From Bradyrhizobium sp. 149 (GTDB lineage: Bacteria > Pseudomonadota > Alphaproteobacteria > Rhizobiales > Xanthobacteraceae): a stretch of 64,000 nt of DNA. Of the stretch, positions 46,515 to 55,025 are shown piece by piece. Location of the stretch: contig NZ_JADPKK010000022.1 of assembly GCF_023073915.1 (NCBI RefSeq), positions 496,001 through 560,000 on the forward strand, written 5' to 3'. Below the pieces are notes generated by a model, which saw nothing but the letters and a program-made list of their open reading frames with translations, had not been told where the DNA came from and made no database searches. Every line of letters begins with the position of its first letter. Positions within the stretch are counted from its first letter, which is position 1. Position numbers and translations under genes: made by a program.

Positions 46515-48704
46515 CTAGGGCGCAGGGGCTGCGGCCGATGCCGTAGGTGCCGCGCTGACTTCATGCGTCGTGACACGCTGCTCGGACTTCGCCGTGGCGA
46601 GGCCGCTGCCCTCGAACCGGGTGCGGTAGACCAGCACGTTCTCGATCACGCGCTGGACGTAGTTGCGTGTCTCCGACAGCGGGATGCGCTCGACCCAGTC
46701 GACCGGATCGACCTTGGGGTCCCTGGGGTCGCCGCGCGCCTGCACCCATTCGCGCACGCGGCCACGGCCGGCATTGTAGCCGGCGAAGGTCATGATCTGG
46801 TTGCCGCGATATTCCGAAAGAAGCGCGCTGAGTTCGGCCGCGCCCATCTGGGTGTTGTAGACGGGATCGGAGACCATCTTATCCCAATCGTAGGTCAGGC
46901 CGAAGCGCTTTGCGGTGTCGCGGCCTGCTTCCGGCGTCACCTGCATCAGCCCGACTGCGTTGGCGGCCGATTTGTCGCGCTGATCGAACGAGCTTTCGGT
47001 GCGTGCCACCGAATAGATCACGCTGGTCTCGATCGCGGGCGCGACCTGCTTATGCTCGGGAATGCCGATGGTCGGGAAGGCGTAATGATCGAGCGCGAGC
47101 CCGCGCGCCAGCGCCGACTTGCCGACCTCCAGCATCACGCGTGCATCGTTGCGCCGGCCGGCGAGCTCGCCGAGCGCCTCGAGCGCCGCCACGTCGGTAC
47201 TCTCCTTGGCGAAATCCTCGGCGTAGTAAAACACCATGTCGCGCTCACCGACGCCGTAGAGCATGTCGGCGGCGCGCACGCGCTCGTCCGCGGGGCGCGT
47301 GTCGGCTGCTGCCAGCACGGGCGAGGGCGCGCGCAGCTCGATCCGGTCCATGCCGAGCCTGGCGCGGGCGAGCTGGCCGTAATAGGCGGTCGGATAGCGC
47401 GCCGCTGCCTGATAGCTCAGGCGCGCGTCGGCCGTCGCGTTCATCGCCTCGGCCGCGCGGCCGCGCCAGTAATGCGCGCGCGACAGCGCGATCGGATTGG
47501 CCGAGCCTTCGTCGATCGCGGCGAAATGCATCATCGCCGCCTTGGGATCGTCGAGATAGCGCAGCGCGATCCAGCCGCACATGAAGTGATAGTCGACGCG
47601 GTAGACTTCCATCGCGGGCACGGCCGCCGAGCGCACCACGTCATAGGCGGTTTTGAACTTGCCCTGGTCGAGCAGCTTTCGCGCGAGCAGGCGGCGCTCG
47701 CGCCACCAGGCGTCGGTGTCTTGCGCCGCCATCGTATCGGGCGCGGCGGCCAGGATCACCTCGGCCGCGTCGTCGATGCGGTCATTCTGGAGATGCCATT
47801 GCGCGCGGCACAGGACATAGCCGAGGTCACGGCGCGCATCGGCCGAGACGTCCTCGAGGTAGTCCTTGGCCTTGTTGGCCTTGCCAGTGACGGCGGCGCA
47901 GGCCTTGACGATTGCGAGCGCATCCTCGCCTAGCCGCTTGGCGGCGCGTCGCGCGCCGGCGTAGTCCTTGGCGCCGAGGCGCTTGTCCATGCGGGCGCGA
48001 TGATCCTCGGCCCTCAGGAGATCGCGAAACGCTTCGTAGGACTCTTCCTCGCTGCGCTCGGACAATTCATCCGTGCGCCAGGCCTCGCGCACCAGACGTG
48101 CGGCCCTGTCGCTGTCGCCCTCCGTCAGCAGCACGCGAGCGAGCGCGAACTTGCCCTTGGCGCTGGTCGGCCGGTCCATCGTGAATTTGTGCACGGTCGC
48201 CGCGTCGGCCTTCTCCTGCCACAGCCGCGCCTCGGCACGGCGGCGGAGCAGGGCGCTGCTCGGCCAGTCTGGATTGGCGGCGAGGAAGGCGGCGTAGCGC
48301 TTGAAATTCGCCGTGCTCTCGGAATGGCGCAGCATGAACCAGTCGGCGAGTTTCTGTCCGGCAGGGTCGGCAATGCGGTCGCGCGCCGCGCTCGCATCTT
48401 CGGTCTTGCCCTTCCGGGCGAGATCAATGGCGTCCTTCAGCGCGGCGAGATCGCCGCTCGGCGGCGGGGCTGCCGGCTTGTCCGGGGGCGCGTCGTCCGG
48501 CTTCTTCGACTTGCGCTTGGCCTCGGCATGCTTGCCGTGGCGCGCCTTGCCGGCGGAGGCATGGCGCTGCTTGCCGGTTTTCGCCTCATGCGTCTTCTTC
48601 GGCGCGGACGATTTGTGACTGCTTTTCGCTGCCAGCTCATTAGGGATGAAGGCCAAAGCGGCCACGGCAACGACACACGCGAGCGAGCGTAGGCACTGGT
48701 TCAT
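46515..48704 (-). CDS. Soluble lytic murein transglycosylase (Slt-type)
   Basis: Periplasmic enzyme that cleaves the peptidoglycan glycan strand between MurNAc and GlcNAc, 729 residues. A signal peptide (MNQCLRSLACVVAVAALAF) is followed by a basic Lys/Ala/Pro-rich segment (about 27-75), a long alpha-helical superhelical U-domain (about 80-520) and the C-terminal SLT domain. The SLT domain carries the catalytic Glu in ARTESSFDQRDKSAANAVGL, plus GLMQVTPEAG and ITFAGYNAGRGRV-like AGYNAG. The ATG at 48704 is supported by GGGGGGA; the frame is open further up, but only there does a signal peptide begin. Confidence 0.93.
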   Translation of the reverse strand: MNQCLRSLACVVAVAALAFIPNELAAKSSHKSSAPKKTHEAKTGKQRHASAGKARHGKHAEAKRKSKKPDDAPPDKPAAPPPSGDLAALKDAIDLARKGKTEDASAARDRIADPAGQKLADWFMLRHSESTANFKRYAAFLAANPDWPSSALLRRRAEARLWQEKADAATVHKFTMDRPTSAKGKFALARVLLTEGDSDRAARLVREAWRTDELSERSEEESYEAFRDLLRAEDHRARMDKRLGAKDYAGARRAAKRLGEDALAIVKACAAVTGKANKAKDYLEDVSADARRDLGYVLCRAQWHLQNDRIDDAAEVILAAAPDTMAAQDTDAWWRERRLLARKLLDQGKFKTAYDVVRSAAVPAMEVYRVDYHFMCGWIALRYLDDPKAAMMHFAAIDEGSANPIALSRAHYWRGRAAEAMNATADARLSYQAAARYPTAYYGQLARARLGMDRIELRAPSPVLAAADTRPADERVRAADMLYGVGERDMVFYYAEDFAKESTDVAALEALGELAGRRNDARVMLEVGKSALARGLALDHYAFPTIGIPEHKQVAPAIETSVIYSVARTESSFDQRDKSAANAVGLMQVTPEAGRDTAKRFGLTYDWDKMVSDPVYNTQMGAAELSALLSEYRGNQIMTFAGYNAGRGRVREWVQARGDPRDPKVDPVDWVERIPLSETRNYVQRVIENVLVYRTRFEGSGLATAKSEQRVTTHEVSAAPTASAAAPAP

Positions 48705-49033
48705 TCGATGGTCCCCCCGCGAAACCACTACAAACCAAGGTCCGCGACGACATGCGGCTTGAGAATCAAGGACGACACCAAAACGATGCCACGACATCGT
48801 TTCGCATTCCTCACGCTCGTTTAACAATGCGGCAAAATACGGATTGGAGCGCGGGAACTTTGGCAACGGAGAAAAAGGGGCAGGCTTCTTGACCTTCTGT
48901 TAGCAAATTGCACTCGCGCGACGGTTGCAGACGCTTGGAGGCGCCTCGAAGGGCCAGATTGCGCGTGTTCCGCCGGTCAAATCCGGTGTATTGAGTTCCC
49001 TCAAGCCGTCCTTTCAGCCTTTGCCCCACACCC
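48705..49033. other. Divergent intergenic region, lytic transglycosylase / adenylate cyclase
   Basis: About 330 bp that must hold the promoters of two divergent genes. It is AT-richer around 48,800-48,910. I see no clear operator or RNA. Confidence 0.35.
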
Positions 49034-50773
49034 ATGCCGCTCTTCAACCAGTCGATCCGGCGCAAGATCGTCGGGATCGCCCTCGGATTGATCGTCCTGA
49101 TGCTGGTCACCTCGATCCTGTCGATGGTGATGTCGAGCCAGGTCGGCGTCCTCCTTGACGAGCTGACCAACCGCTACATCCCGGCCTATGGACATCTGGC
49201 GCGCGCCAATATCCGCTCGCTGGAGCGGGCTCTGGCATTGCGGCGCATGGTCATGACCAGGATGCAGTCGCCGTCGGACGAAGAGGCCTATGCGGCGCGC
49301 CTCCGCGAGTTCGAGGAAACCGACCGCAGGATCGAAGAGGAGGCCGAGAGCGCGCGCAAGCTCATCAACGCGATTATCGACGATACCAGAACGACCTCCG
49401 ACAATGCCGCGCTGGCGCGGATCGAGATCCGCATCGAGGCCGCCGTCGCCGACCTGCGCCGCGAACTGAACGAGGACCACGCAAAACTCCTCAAGCAGGT
49501 CGATGGCAAGCAGATGACGGAAGCACGCGGCACGTTGGAACATCTCGATCTGCTGCGCGATCAGTTCAATCAGAAGATCGATGCGATCCGCGCCGACATG
49601 CTGAAGCAGGTATTTGCCAGCACATCGCAGGTGATCGGCCGGCAGGGCCAGGCGATGATCATTTCTGGCATCGTGACCTTGCTCGCGGCGATCGTCGGAT
49701 TCGTCTTTGCGCTCCTGGTCAGTAGCGGCATCACGCGGCCGGTGCGGCTGTTGCTGGCCGGCACCCGCGAGGTCGAGGCGGGCCGGTTCGACAAGACCAT
49801 CAATGTCTCGACCCGGGACGAGATCGGCGAACTGGCCGCCGCCTTCAACCGCATGATCGAGCAGTTGCGGCACAACGAGCGCATCCGCGAAACCTTTGGC
49901 CGCTACATCGATCCGAAGGTGGTGCAGGGCCTGATCGACCGGCCGGAAGTCGCCATCGACGGCCAGCGCCGAGTCATGACCATCATGTTCTGCGACATGA
50001 GCGGCTTTACCTCGATGAGCGAGGGCATGACCCCGCGCGGCCTTGTCAAGGTGATGAACCACTATTTCACGCTGATGTCCGGCCCGATCAGGAGCAACCG
50101 CGGCATCATCGACAAATATATCGGCGACGCCATCATGGCCTATTGGGGCCCACCCTTCATCGAGGAGGACGACGAGCCGGCGCTGCTTGCCGGCCTTGCC
50201 GCCATCGAGATGGCCGACCAGGTGCCCGCGCTGCAGAAGCAGTTGCCGGATCTGCTGGGCATCCGCGCCATGCCGGCGCTGTGCGATTTGCGGATCGGCA
50301 TCGCCACCGGCGAGGTTCTGACCGGCAGCATCGGCTCCGAACTCATGATGAGCTTCACCGTGATGGGCGATGCCGTGAATCTCGCCTCGCGCCTGGAGGC
50401 CGTCAACAAGACCTACGGCACTCGCATCCTGATCTCGCAGGCGACGGCGGACGCGATCGGCTCGCACCTCGAATTGCGCGAGGTCGATCGTCTTGCGGTC
50501 GCCGGCCAGAGCGCGCCGCAAACGATCTTCGAGGTGATGGGCCGGGCAGGTGTGCTCACGGCCGCGCATGAGAGCCTGCGTTCGCACTACGCCGAAGGCC
50601 TCGGCGCCTATCGCGCCCGTCGCTTCGAGGAGGCCCGTGCCGCGTTCAACGCGGCGCTGGAAGCCGTCCCCGGCGATGGCCCCTCGCGCGCACTGCTCGC
50701 CCGCATTGCGCAGTTCGCGGCCAACCCGCCGGACGAGCGCTGGGACGGCGCCTGGCGGCTGGAGCAGAAATAG
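49034..50773 (+). CDS. Membrane-bound class III adenylate/guanylate cyclase
   Basis: A 579-residue protein: TM1 (about 12-33), a largely helical periplasmic sensor of about 170 residues, TM2 (about 207-232), a HAMP linker (about 233-285) and a class III cyclase domain (about 305-490). The domain has metal-binding Asp321 (FCDMSGFTSM), Lys361 and Asp365 (KYIGDAIMAYW), and a later DAVNLASRLEA with the transition-state Asn and Arg positions. A short TPR-like helical tail follows. It probably makes cAMP in response to a periplasmic signal; cGMP cannot be excluded. It is transcribed alone. Confidence 0.94.
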   Translation: MPLFNQSIRRKIVGIALGLIVLMLVTSILSMVMSSQVGVLLDELTNRYIPAYGHLARANIRSLERALALRRMVMTRMQSPSDEEAYAARLREFEETDRRIEEEAESARKLINAIIDDTRTTSDNAALARIEIRIEAAVADLRRELNEDHAKLLKQVDGKQMTEARGTLEHLDLLRDQFNQKIDAIRADMLKQVFASTSQVIGRQGQAMIISGIVTLLAAIVGFVFALLVSSGITRPVRLLLAGTREVEAGRFDKTINVSTRDEIGELAAAFNRMIEQLRHNERIRETFGRYIDPKVVQGLIDRPEVAIDGQRRVMTIMFCDMSGFTSMSEGMTPRGLVKVMNHYFTLMSGPIRSNRGIIDKYIGDAIMAYWGPPFIEEDDEPALLAGLAAIEMADQVPALQKQLPDLLGIRAMPALCDLRIGIATGEVLTGSIGSELMMSFTVMGDAVNLASRLEAVNKTYGTRILISQATADAIGSHLELREVDRLAVAGQSAPQTIFEVMGRAGVLTAAHESLRSHYAEGLGAYRARRFEEARAAFNAALEAVPGDGPSRALLARIAQFAANPPDERWDGAWRLEQK

Positions 50774-50877
50774 CCGGCCGTGCGGAAAAATTGATTCTAC
50801 TCGATAACGATGTTCGCCGTGACCTATTTCCCGGGCTTAGGTTTGATGTCCTTGAGGCGTTTGATGGGGATACGCCG

Positions 50878-51054
50878 ATGACAGAACTTGAGGACAGGCT
50901 GGAGCGGTTCGAGACGCTTACCGCCGAATGCGAGCTGATCGCCAAGCTTGCCACCGACGGTACCAAGCGGGCATTTTACCAGAAGCTTTCGGAGCAGTAC
51001 CGCCAGCTGGCGCTGGACATGCGGCAGGCGATCGCGAGCAAGGCGGCGGCCTGA
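50878..51054 (+). CDS. Tiny helical hypothetical protein
   Basis: A 58-residue, highly charged helical protein: MTELEDRLERFETLTAECEL, then KRAFYQKLSEQYRQLALDM. It resembles the many short Bradyrhizobium proteins with a YxxLAxxM-type helix, of unknown function. A TTG at 50791 could give 87 residues. Moderate support from GGGGAT upstream. Confidence 0.5.
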   Translation: MTELEDRLERFETLTAECELIAKLATDGTKRAFYQKLSEQYRQLALDMRQAIASKAAA

Positions 51055-51206
51055 CGCCGGCTGCAACCCGTTCTTAACACTTCGCGCGCATCCTCAATGC
51101 AGATGCGGAGAAGCTTGTTGTGATTCTCCGCTGTGGGAATGCCGGGCTCGTTGCGGTGCAGCGCGCCTGATGGTCATTGTTTTGTCGTGCCTCACAGGGC
51201 CATCCC

Positions 51207-51419
51207 ATGCGCCTCCTTGCGGTCATCATGTTTGGACTCATGACGGCAGCCTGCAACCAGGAGCAGGACATCACCGGCTCGACCCCGGTGTGCGCGATGC
51301 GGACCTACACCTCCTTCAATCCCCGCGACATGAACCAGTGCGTCGCCGCCTGCAAGGCGTGCGACCACGGCAACACGGTTACCTGCACCACGTCGTGCAC
51401 CCTCAAGGGCGCCCACTGA
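51207..51419 (+). CDS. Small Cys-rich lipoprotein
   Basis: A 70-residue secreted protein. The signal MRLLAVIMFGLMTAAC ends at a lipobox-like LMTAAC, so it is likely lipidated on Cys16. The mature part has six more cysteines: VCAM, NQCVAACKACDHG, VTCTTSC. The spacing suggests disulfides or metal binding. Family not recognised. Confidence 0.6.
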   Translation: MRLLAVIMFGLMTAACNQEQDITGSTPVCAMRTYTSFNPRDMNQCVAACKACDHGNTVTCTTSCTLKGAH

Positions 51420-51500
51420 GCCGCGTCGCTTTGTGGGTTCACCGGAACGATTCACATGGATTAATCATTGAAGGACGGGCAGGACGCGGAGTCCTTTGGA

Positions 51501-51758
51501 ATGGGTATGCTCGATCCCGGTCGGTTCCTGGTGTCATGCTCGCATTGCGCGGCCTGGCCGATGGCGGCCAATGTGAAACGTTCGAGCTGGTCTGCATCCC
51601 CGCACGAGGTCCGTTTCGTGTGCCCGCGCTGTCGCCGCGAGGAGACCGCGATCATCTCCGCCTCCGGCGAGCTGACGCCGATCCGGCGCGTCGACGTCCC
51701 GCCGCGCGACGTCACCGCCGCCTGGGCTCAAGCCCAACGCGCAAGAGGGCGGGCGTAG
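51501..51758 (+). CDS. Zinc-ribbon hypothetical protein
   Basis: An 85-residue protein with CSHCAAWPMAAN and FVCPRCRREETA, two CxxC pairs that would bind one zinc, then a Pro/Arg-rich tail. The ATG at 51501 has GGAG nine bases upstream; a TTG at 51468 is less likely. Function unknown; a nucleic-acid contact is possible but unproven. Confidence 0.6.
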   Translation: MGMLDPGRFLVSCSHCAAWPMAANVKRSSWSASPHEVRFVCPRCRREETAIISASGELTPIRRVDVPPRDVTAAWAQAQRARGRA

Positions 51759-51776
51759 CCCGCCCGTCAAAGGGGT

Positions 51777-51896
51777 CCCGCTGAGCGCGCAGGCCGCTGC
51801 GAAAGCCAACACATCATGCGGCCCGCGCGGTTCGAGCGTGTAGAACAGCAGCATCGCACCGACCGACAGCAGTCCGAAGATCGTGATTGCGTCCAT
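51777..51896 (-). pseudogene. Truncated small membrane protein gene
   Basis: The frame begins MDAITIFGLLSVGAMLLFYT and continues through VLAFAAACALSG, resembling the first helices of a family of about 65-70-residue membrane proteins I recall from Bradyrhizobium. The expected C-terminus (a Trp-rich second helix) is replaced by unrelated sequence; the frame stays open to 51534 but reads antisense to the zinc-ribbon gene. Best seen as a 3'-deleted gene. Confidence 0.4.
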
Positions 51897-52494
51897 CAGC
51901 CGGCCGGCAGCTTCGGCGTCTTGGCCCCGAGGGCGTGGGAGACTGGGGGCTCCGTGATTTCAGATAGCACCTTGATGTGACTTTCACGATGCCGTCGCTG
52001 TGACCCGTCGGGCAAAACACCTGCCATTTCCGGACACGTCCGTGTCAAGCCGGCGCGCCAAAAACATTCCGCTTTACCGAAATTCGGAATTGGCGTATGT
52101 GTCGCCCATCCCGGCTCACCCAAGAGGGGCGATCGTACGTCGTCACGATATGCGAGCCGGGCTTGCGGTGGACGCGGCAGCGTCGGGCGCGAAAGGCGTT
52201 GGGCAGGGCGGATTGCTCTCCGTGAGCCCAAGGCGTCGCGCGGACGGACGGCGCTGTCAGGTTCGTCTCATCACCAGGTCGACGGCAATGTGCACAAAGT
52301 CGTCGAAACCGGTGGCGAAATGGCGGGCCGTGCGTACGGCAAAACCGTGTGGTCCTGGCCGTCGTTGCTACGGTCAAGCTCTTGCGAGGCGGCATTCGCG
52401 TCAACCGGCGCGGCGTCCGCGACTTTCGCGAAAGCGAGGGAGGCCAAAAGGAACTCGGCTCCCGGGAGAGCACGGCATAAGCCGTAAAGCCACT
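51897..52494. other. Gene-poor region, probably degenerate intergenic DNA
   Basis: About 600 bp with only low-quality frames. Translations such as LPGSHIVTTYDRPSW on the minus strand look like products of Bradyrhizobium repeat DNA that is often wrongly called as genes. I find no intact gene. Confidence 0.4.
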
Positions 52495-52609
52495 GCGCAG
52501 GGAAGGCCGAGTGATTGGCTACACCTGTATGCTGCTGTGCGGTTTTTTCTGCGTGTGCTTTTCGCGCAGCGGACCGCGGGTGCCAGCCGGCACCCGGCCT
52601 TCCCTGCGC
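52495..52609. repeat. Long-range structured repeat element
   Basis: GCGCAGGGAAGGCCG at 52495-52509 is perfectly complementary to 52595-52609. Inside, near the right arm, GGGTGCC-AGCC-GGCACCC (52578-52595) forms a second hairpin next to a T-run (TTTTTT at about 52543-52548). The 115-nt unit could fold as a closed stem with internal loops. I recall similar sequence in many Bradyrhizobium intergenic regions, but did not search. Confidence 0.6.
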
Positions 52610-52729
52610 CTTCTTGGACAGAGGGTGAAGCGATGAAGCAAAGCTCGGGCGAAATGCGCCGCGAGAATGCGAAGGTGTGTCTGCAATTCAAAATGCGAAC
52701 TGGAAGAGTGGCGCTGCTGCCCCATACTC

Positions 52730-52809
52730 CGTCATTGCGAGCGCAGCGAAGCAATCCAGAGTCTTACCGCGGAGGGATTCTGGATTGCTTCGCTGCGCTC
52801 GCAATGACG
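52730..52809. repeat. Perfect 31-bp inverted repeat (CERSEAIQ-type palindrome)
   Basis: CGTCATTGCGAGCGCAGCGA starts the left arm (52730-52760), which is fully complementary to 52779-52809 around an 18-base loop. In translation it gives the HCERSEAIQ peptide known from wrongly called proteins in many genomes. It is a mobile-type palindrome, not a gene. Confidence 0.88.
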
Positions 52810-53300
52810 ATGTGAGAGAATGTGCGCCACACTTTGTTCTCGTGTCTCAGACGCAGCGCAGAGCCCGTGCGGTGCTGAGCCATGTCGCCGCATCGTACCC
52901 TTGGCTCTGCGCAGCAATGGTGCGCGTGCAGCGCGTCCGGGACACGCGGCGCCGACTCACCCTGGCTGCCCCCGTCATCACGCCGAAAGTGGATGCATGG
53001 CACGCGTCGAAAAATCTCAAGTTGTGGATCGTCCTTCCAGCGAGGGTATCCCAGTAAGCTCGCCCCGTGTCCTCCGGGCCACGATTGTGCCGTCCACGCA
53101 ACACTCATCGCGGATTTAACCCTCATCTCCGTCCATTCGCATCAACGCCGCTTTTTAGCCACACCCGAACATGAATAAAATCATCCAAATGTTTTAGCGG
53201 CAGCGGTGGTCCTGGAAGGCGACGGGAAATCCCAAGGTCGATTCAAATCTTGGTTTTGATTTTTCGGGTCTGAAAGGGTTGGCCGGGAAACTGGTTTGCG
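52810..53300. other. Intergenic region upstream of ilvD
   Basis: About 490 bp between the palindrome and ilvD with no convincing gene. The last 150 bp are AT-richer and must hold the ilvD promoter. I see no leader peptide rich in Ile, Val or Leu codons. Confidence 0.4.
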
Positions 53301-55025
53301 ATGGACGCCAAGACCAACATCAAGCAGAGGCTGCCGAGCCGTCACGTGACGGAGGGCCCTGCGCGCGCGCCCCATCGCTCCTACCTCTACGCCATGGGTC
53401 TGACCACCGAGCAGATCCACCAGCCCTTCGTCGGCGTCGCCTCGTGCTGGAACGAGGCCGCGCCCTGCAACATCTCCCTGATGCGCCAGGCGCAGGCGGT
53501 GAAGAAGGGCGTCGCATCCGCCGGCGGCACGCCGCGGGAATTCTGCACCATCACCGTCACCGACGGTATCGCCATGGGCCATGACGGCATGCGCTCCTCG
53601 CTGCCGTCGCGCGAATGCATCGCCGATTCCGTCGAACTGACGATCCGCGGCCACGCCTATGACGCTCTCGTTGGCCTTGCCGGCTGCGACAAGTCGCTGC
53701 CGGGCATGATGATGGCGATGGTGCGTCTCAACGTGCCCTCGATCTTCATCTATGGCGGTTCGATCCTGCCCGGCAATTTCCGGGGCCAGCAGGTCACCGT
53801 GCAGGACATGTTCGAAGCCGTCGGCAAGCACTCGGTCGGCGCGATGTCGGACGAGGACCTCGACGAGATCGAGCGCGTGGCGTGCCCCTCGGCAGGCGCC
53901 TGCGGCGCGCAGTTCACCGCCAACACAATGGCGACCGTCTCCGAGGCGATCGGACTGGCGCTGCCGTACTCGGCTGGTGCTCCGGCGCCCTATGAAATTC
54001 GCGACGCCTTCTGCATGACCGCGGGCGAGCAGGTCATGGAGCTGATCGCCCAAAACATCCGGCCACGCGACATCGTCACCCGCAAGGCGCTGGAGAATGC
54101 CGCCGCCGTGGTCGCCGCGTCCGGCGGCTCGACTAATGCTGCACTGCACCTGCCGGCGATCGCGCACGAGGCCGGTATCAAGTTCGACCTGTTCGACGTC
54201 GCCGAAATCTTCAAAAAGACACCGTACGTCGCGGATTTGAAGCCGGGCGGCCGTTATGTCGCCAAAGACATGTTTGAAGTAGGTGGCATACCGCTTCTGA
54301 TGAAGACGCTGCTCGACAATGGATTTCTCCACGGTGACTGCATTACCGTCACCGGTCGAACGATCGCCGAAAACCTCAAAAGCGTGAAATGGAATCCGCA
54401 CCAGGACGTGGTGCACCCGGCAGACAAGCCCATCACCGTCACTGGCGGTGTGGTCGGTCTGAAGGGCAATCTGGCGCCAGAAGGTGCGATCGTGAAAGTC
54501 GCGGGAATGTCCAACCTCAGGTTTACCGGTCCGGCCAGGTGCTTCGACCGTGAGGAGGATGCATTCGAGGCCGTCCAGCAGCGCACCTACCGCGAAGGCG
54601 AAGTTCTCGTGATCCGCTACGAGGGGCCGAAGGGCGGTCCCGGCATGCGGGAAATGCTCCAAACCACCGCGGCGCTGACCGGCCAGGGCATGGGCGGCAA
54701 GATCGCGCTCATCACCGACGGCCGCTTCTCCGGCGCCACCCGCGGCTTCTGCATCGGCCATGTCGGGCCGGAAGCCGCCATCGGCGGCCCGATCGGGCTG
54801 CTCGAGGACGGCGATATCATCGAGATCGACGCGGTCGCCGGCACCCTTAACGTAAAATTGAGCGACCAGGAGCTTGCCCAGCGCAAGACCAAATGGAGCG
54901 CTCGCGCGACTAACCACACGACGGGCGCGCTCTGGAAATATGCTCAACAGGTTGGACCAGCGGTCGGTGGGGCAGTGACCCATCCGGGCGGCGCGCACGA
55001 GAAACAGTGCTATGCGGATATCTAG
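53301..55025 (+). CDS. ilvD: Dihydroxy-acid dehydratase
   Basis: Dehydrates 2,3-dihydroxy acids to 2-keto acids in isoleucine, valine and leucine synthesis; 574 residues with an Fe-S cluster. The cluster ligands are the Cys of NEAAPCNISL, the Cys of GCDKSLPG near residue 126 and the Cys of CPSAGACGAQ near 198. The C-terminal domain has ITDGRFSGATRGFCIGH. All are present. The Val-rich, well-conserved N-terminus supports the ATG at 53301. Its last 14 bases overlap exoR. Confidence 0.97.
   Translation: MDAKTNIKQRLPSRHVTEGPARAPHRSYLYAMGLTTEQIHQPFVGVASCWNEAAPCNISLMRQAQAVKKGVASAGGTPREFCTITVTDGIAMGHDGMRSSLPSRECIADSVELTIRGHAYDALVGLAGCDKSLPGMMMAMVRLNVPSIFIYGGSILPGNFRGQQVTVQDMFEAVGKHSVGAMSDEDLDEIERVACPSAGACGAQFTANTMATVSEAIGLALPYSAGAPAPYEIRDAFCMTAGEQVMELIAQNIRPRDIVTRKALENAAAVVAASGGSTNAALHLPAIAHEAGIKFDLFDVAEIFKKTPYVADLKPGGRYVAKDMFEVGGIPLLMKTLLDNGFLHGDCITVTGRTIAENLKSVKWNPHQDVVHPADKPITVTGGVVGLKGNLAPEGAIVKVAGMSNLRFTGPARCFDREEDAFEAVQQRTYREGEVLVIRYEGPKGGPGMREMLQTTAALTGQGMGGKIALITDGRFSGATRGFCIGHVGPEAAIGGPIGLLEDGDIIEIDAVAGTLNVKLSDQELAQRKTKWSARATNHTTGALWKYAQQVGPAVGGAVTHPGGAHEKQCYADI

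Noticed and set aside
46563-47933. A 456-codon plus-strand frame opposite the lytic transglycosylase
   Set aside because: The opposite strand encodes a clear SLT catalytic domain and U-domain; the plus frame has no recognisable protein.
52045-52473. A 142-codon minus-strand frame in the gene-poor region
   Set aside because: The Arg/Pro/Thr-rich translation resembles proteins often wrongly called on Bradyrhizobium repeat DNA; no domain or start signal supports it.
51777-53300. Considered as a possible new mobile element or defence island
   Set aside because: No transposase, recombinase, restriction or toxin-like protein was found; only repeats, a truncated gene and low-quality frames are present.
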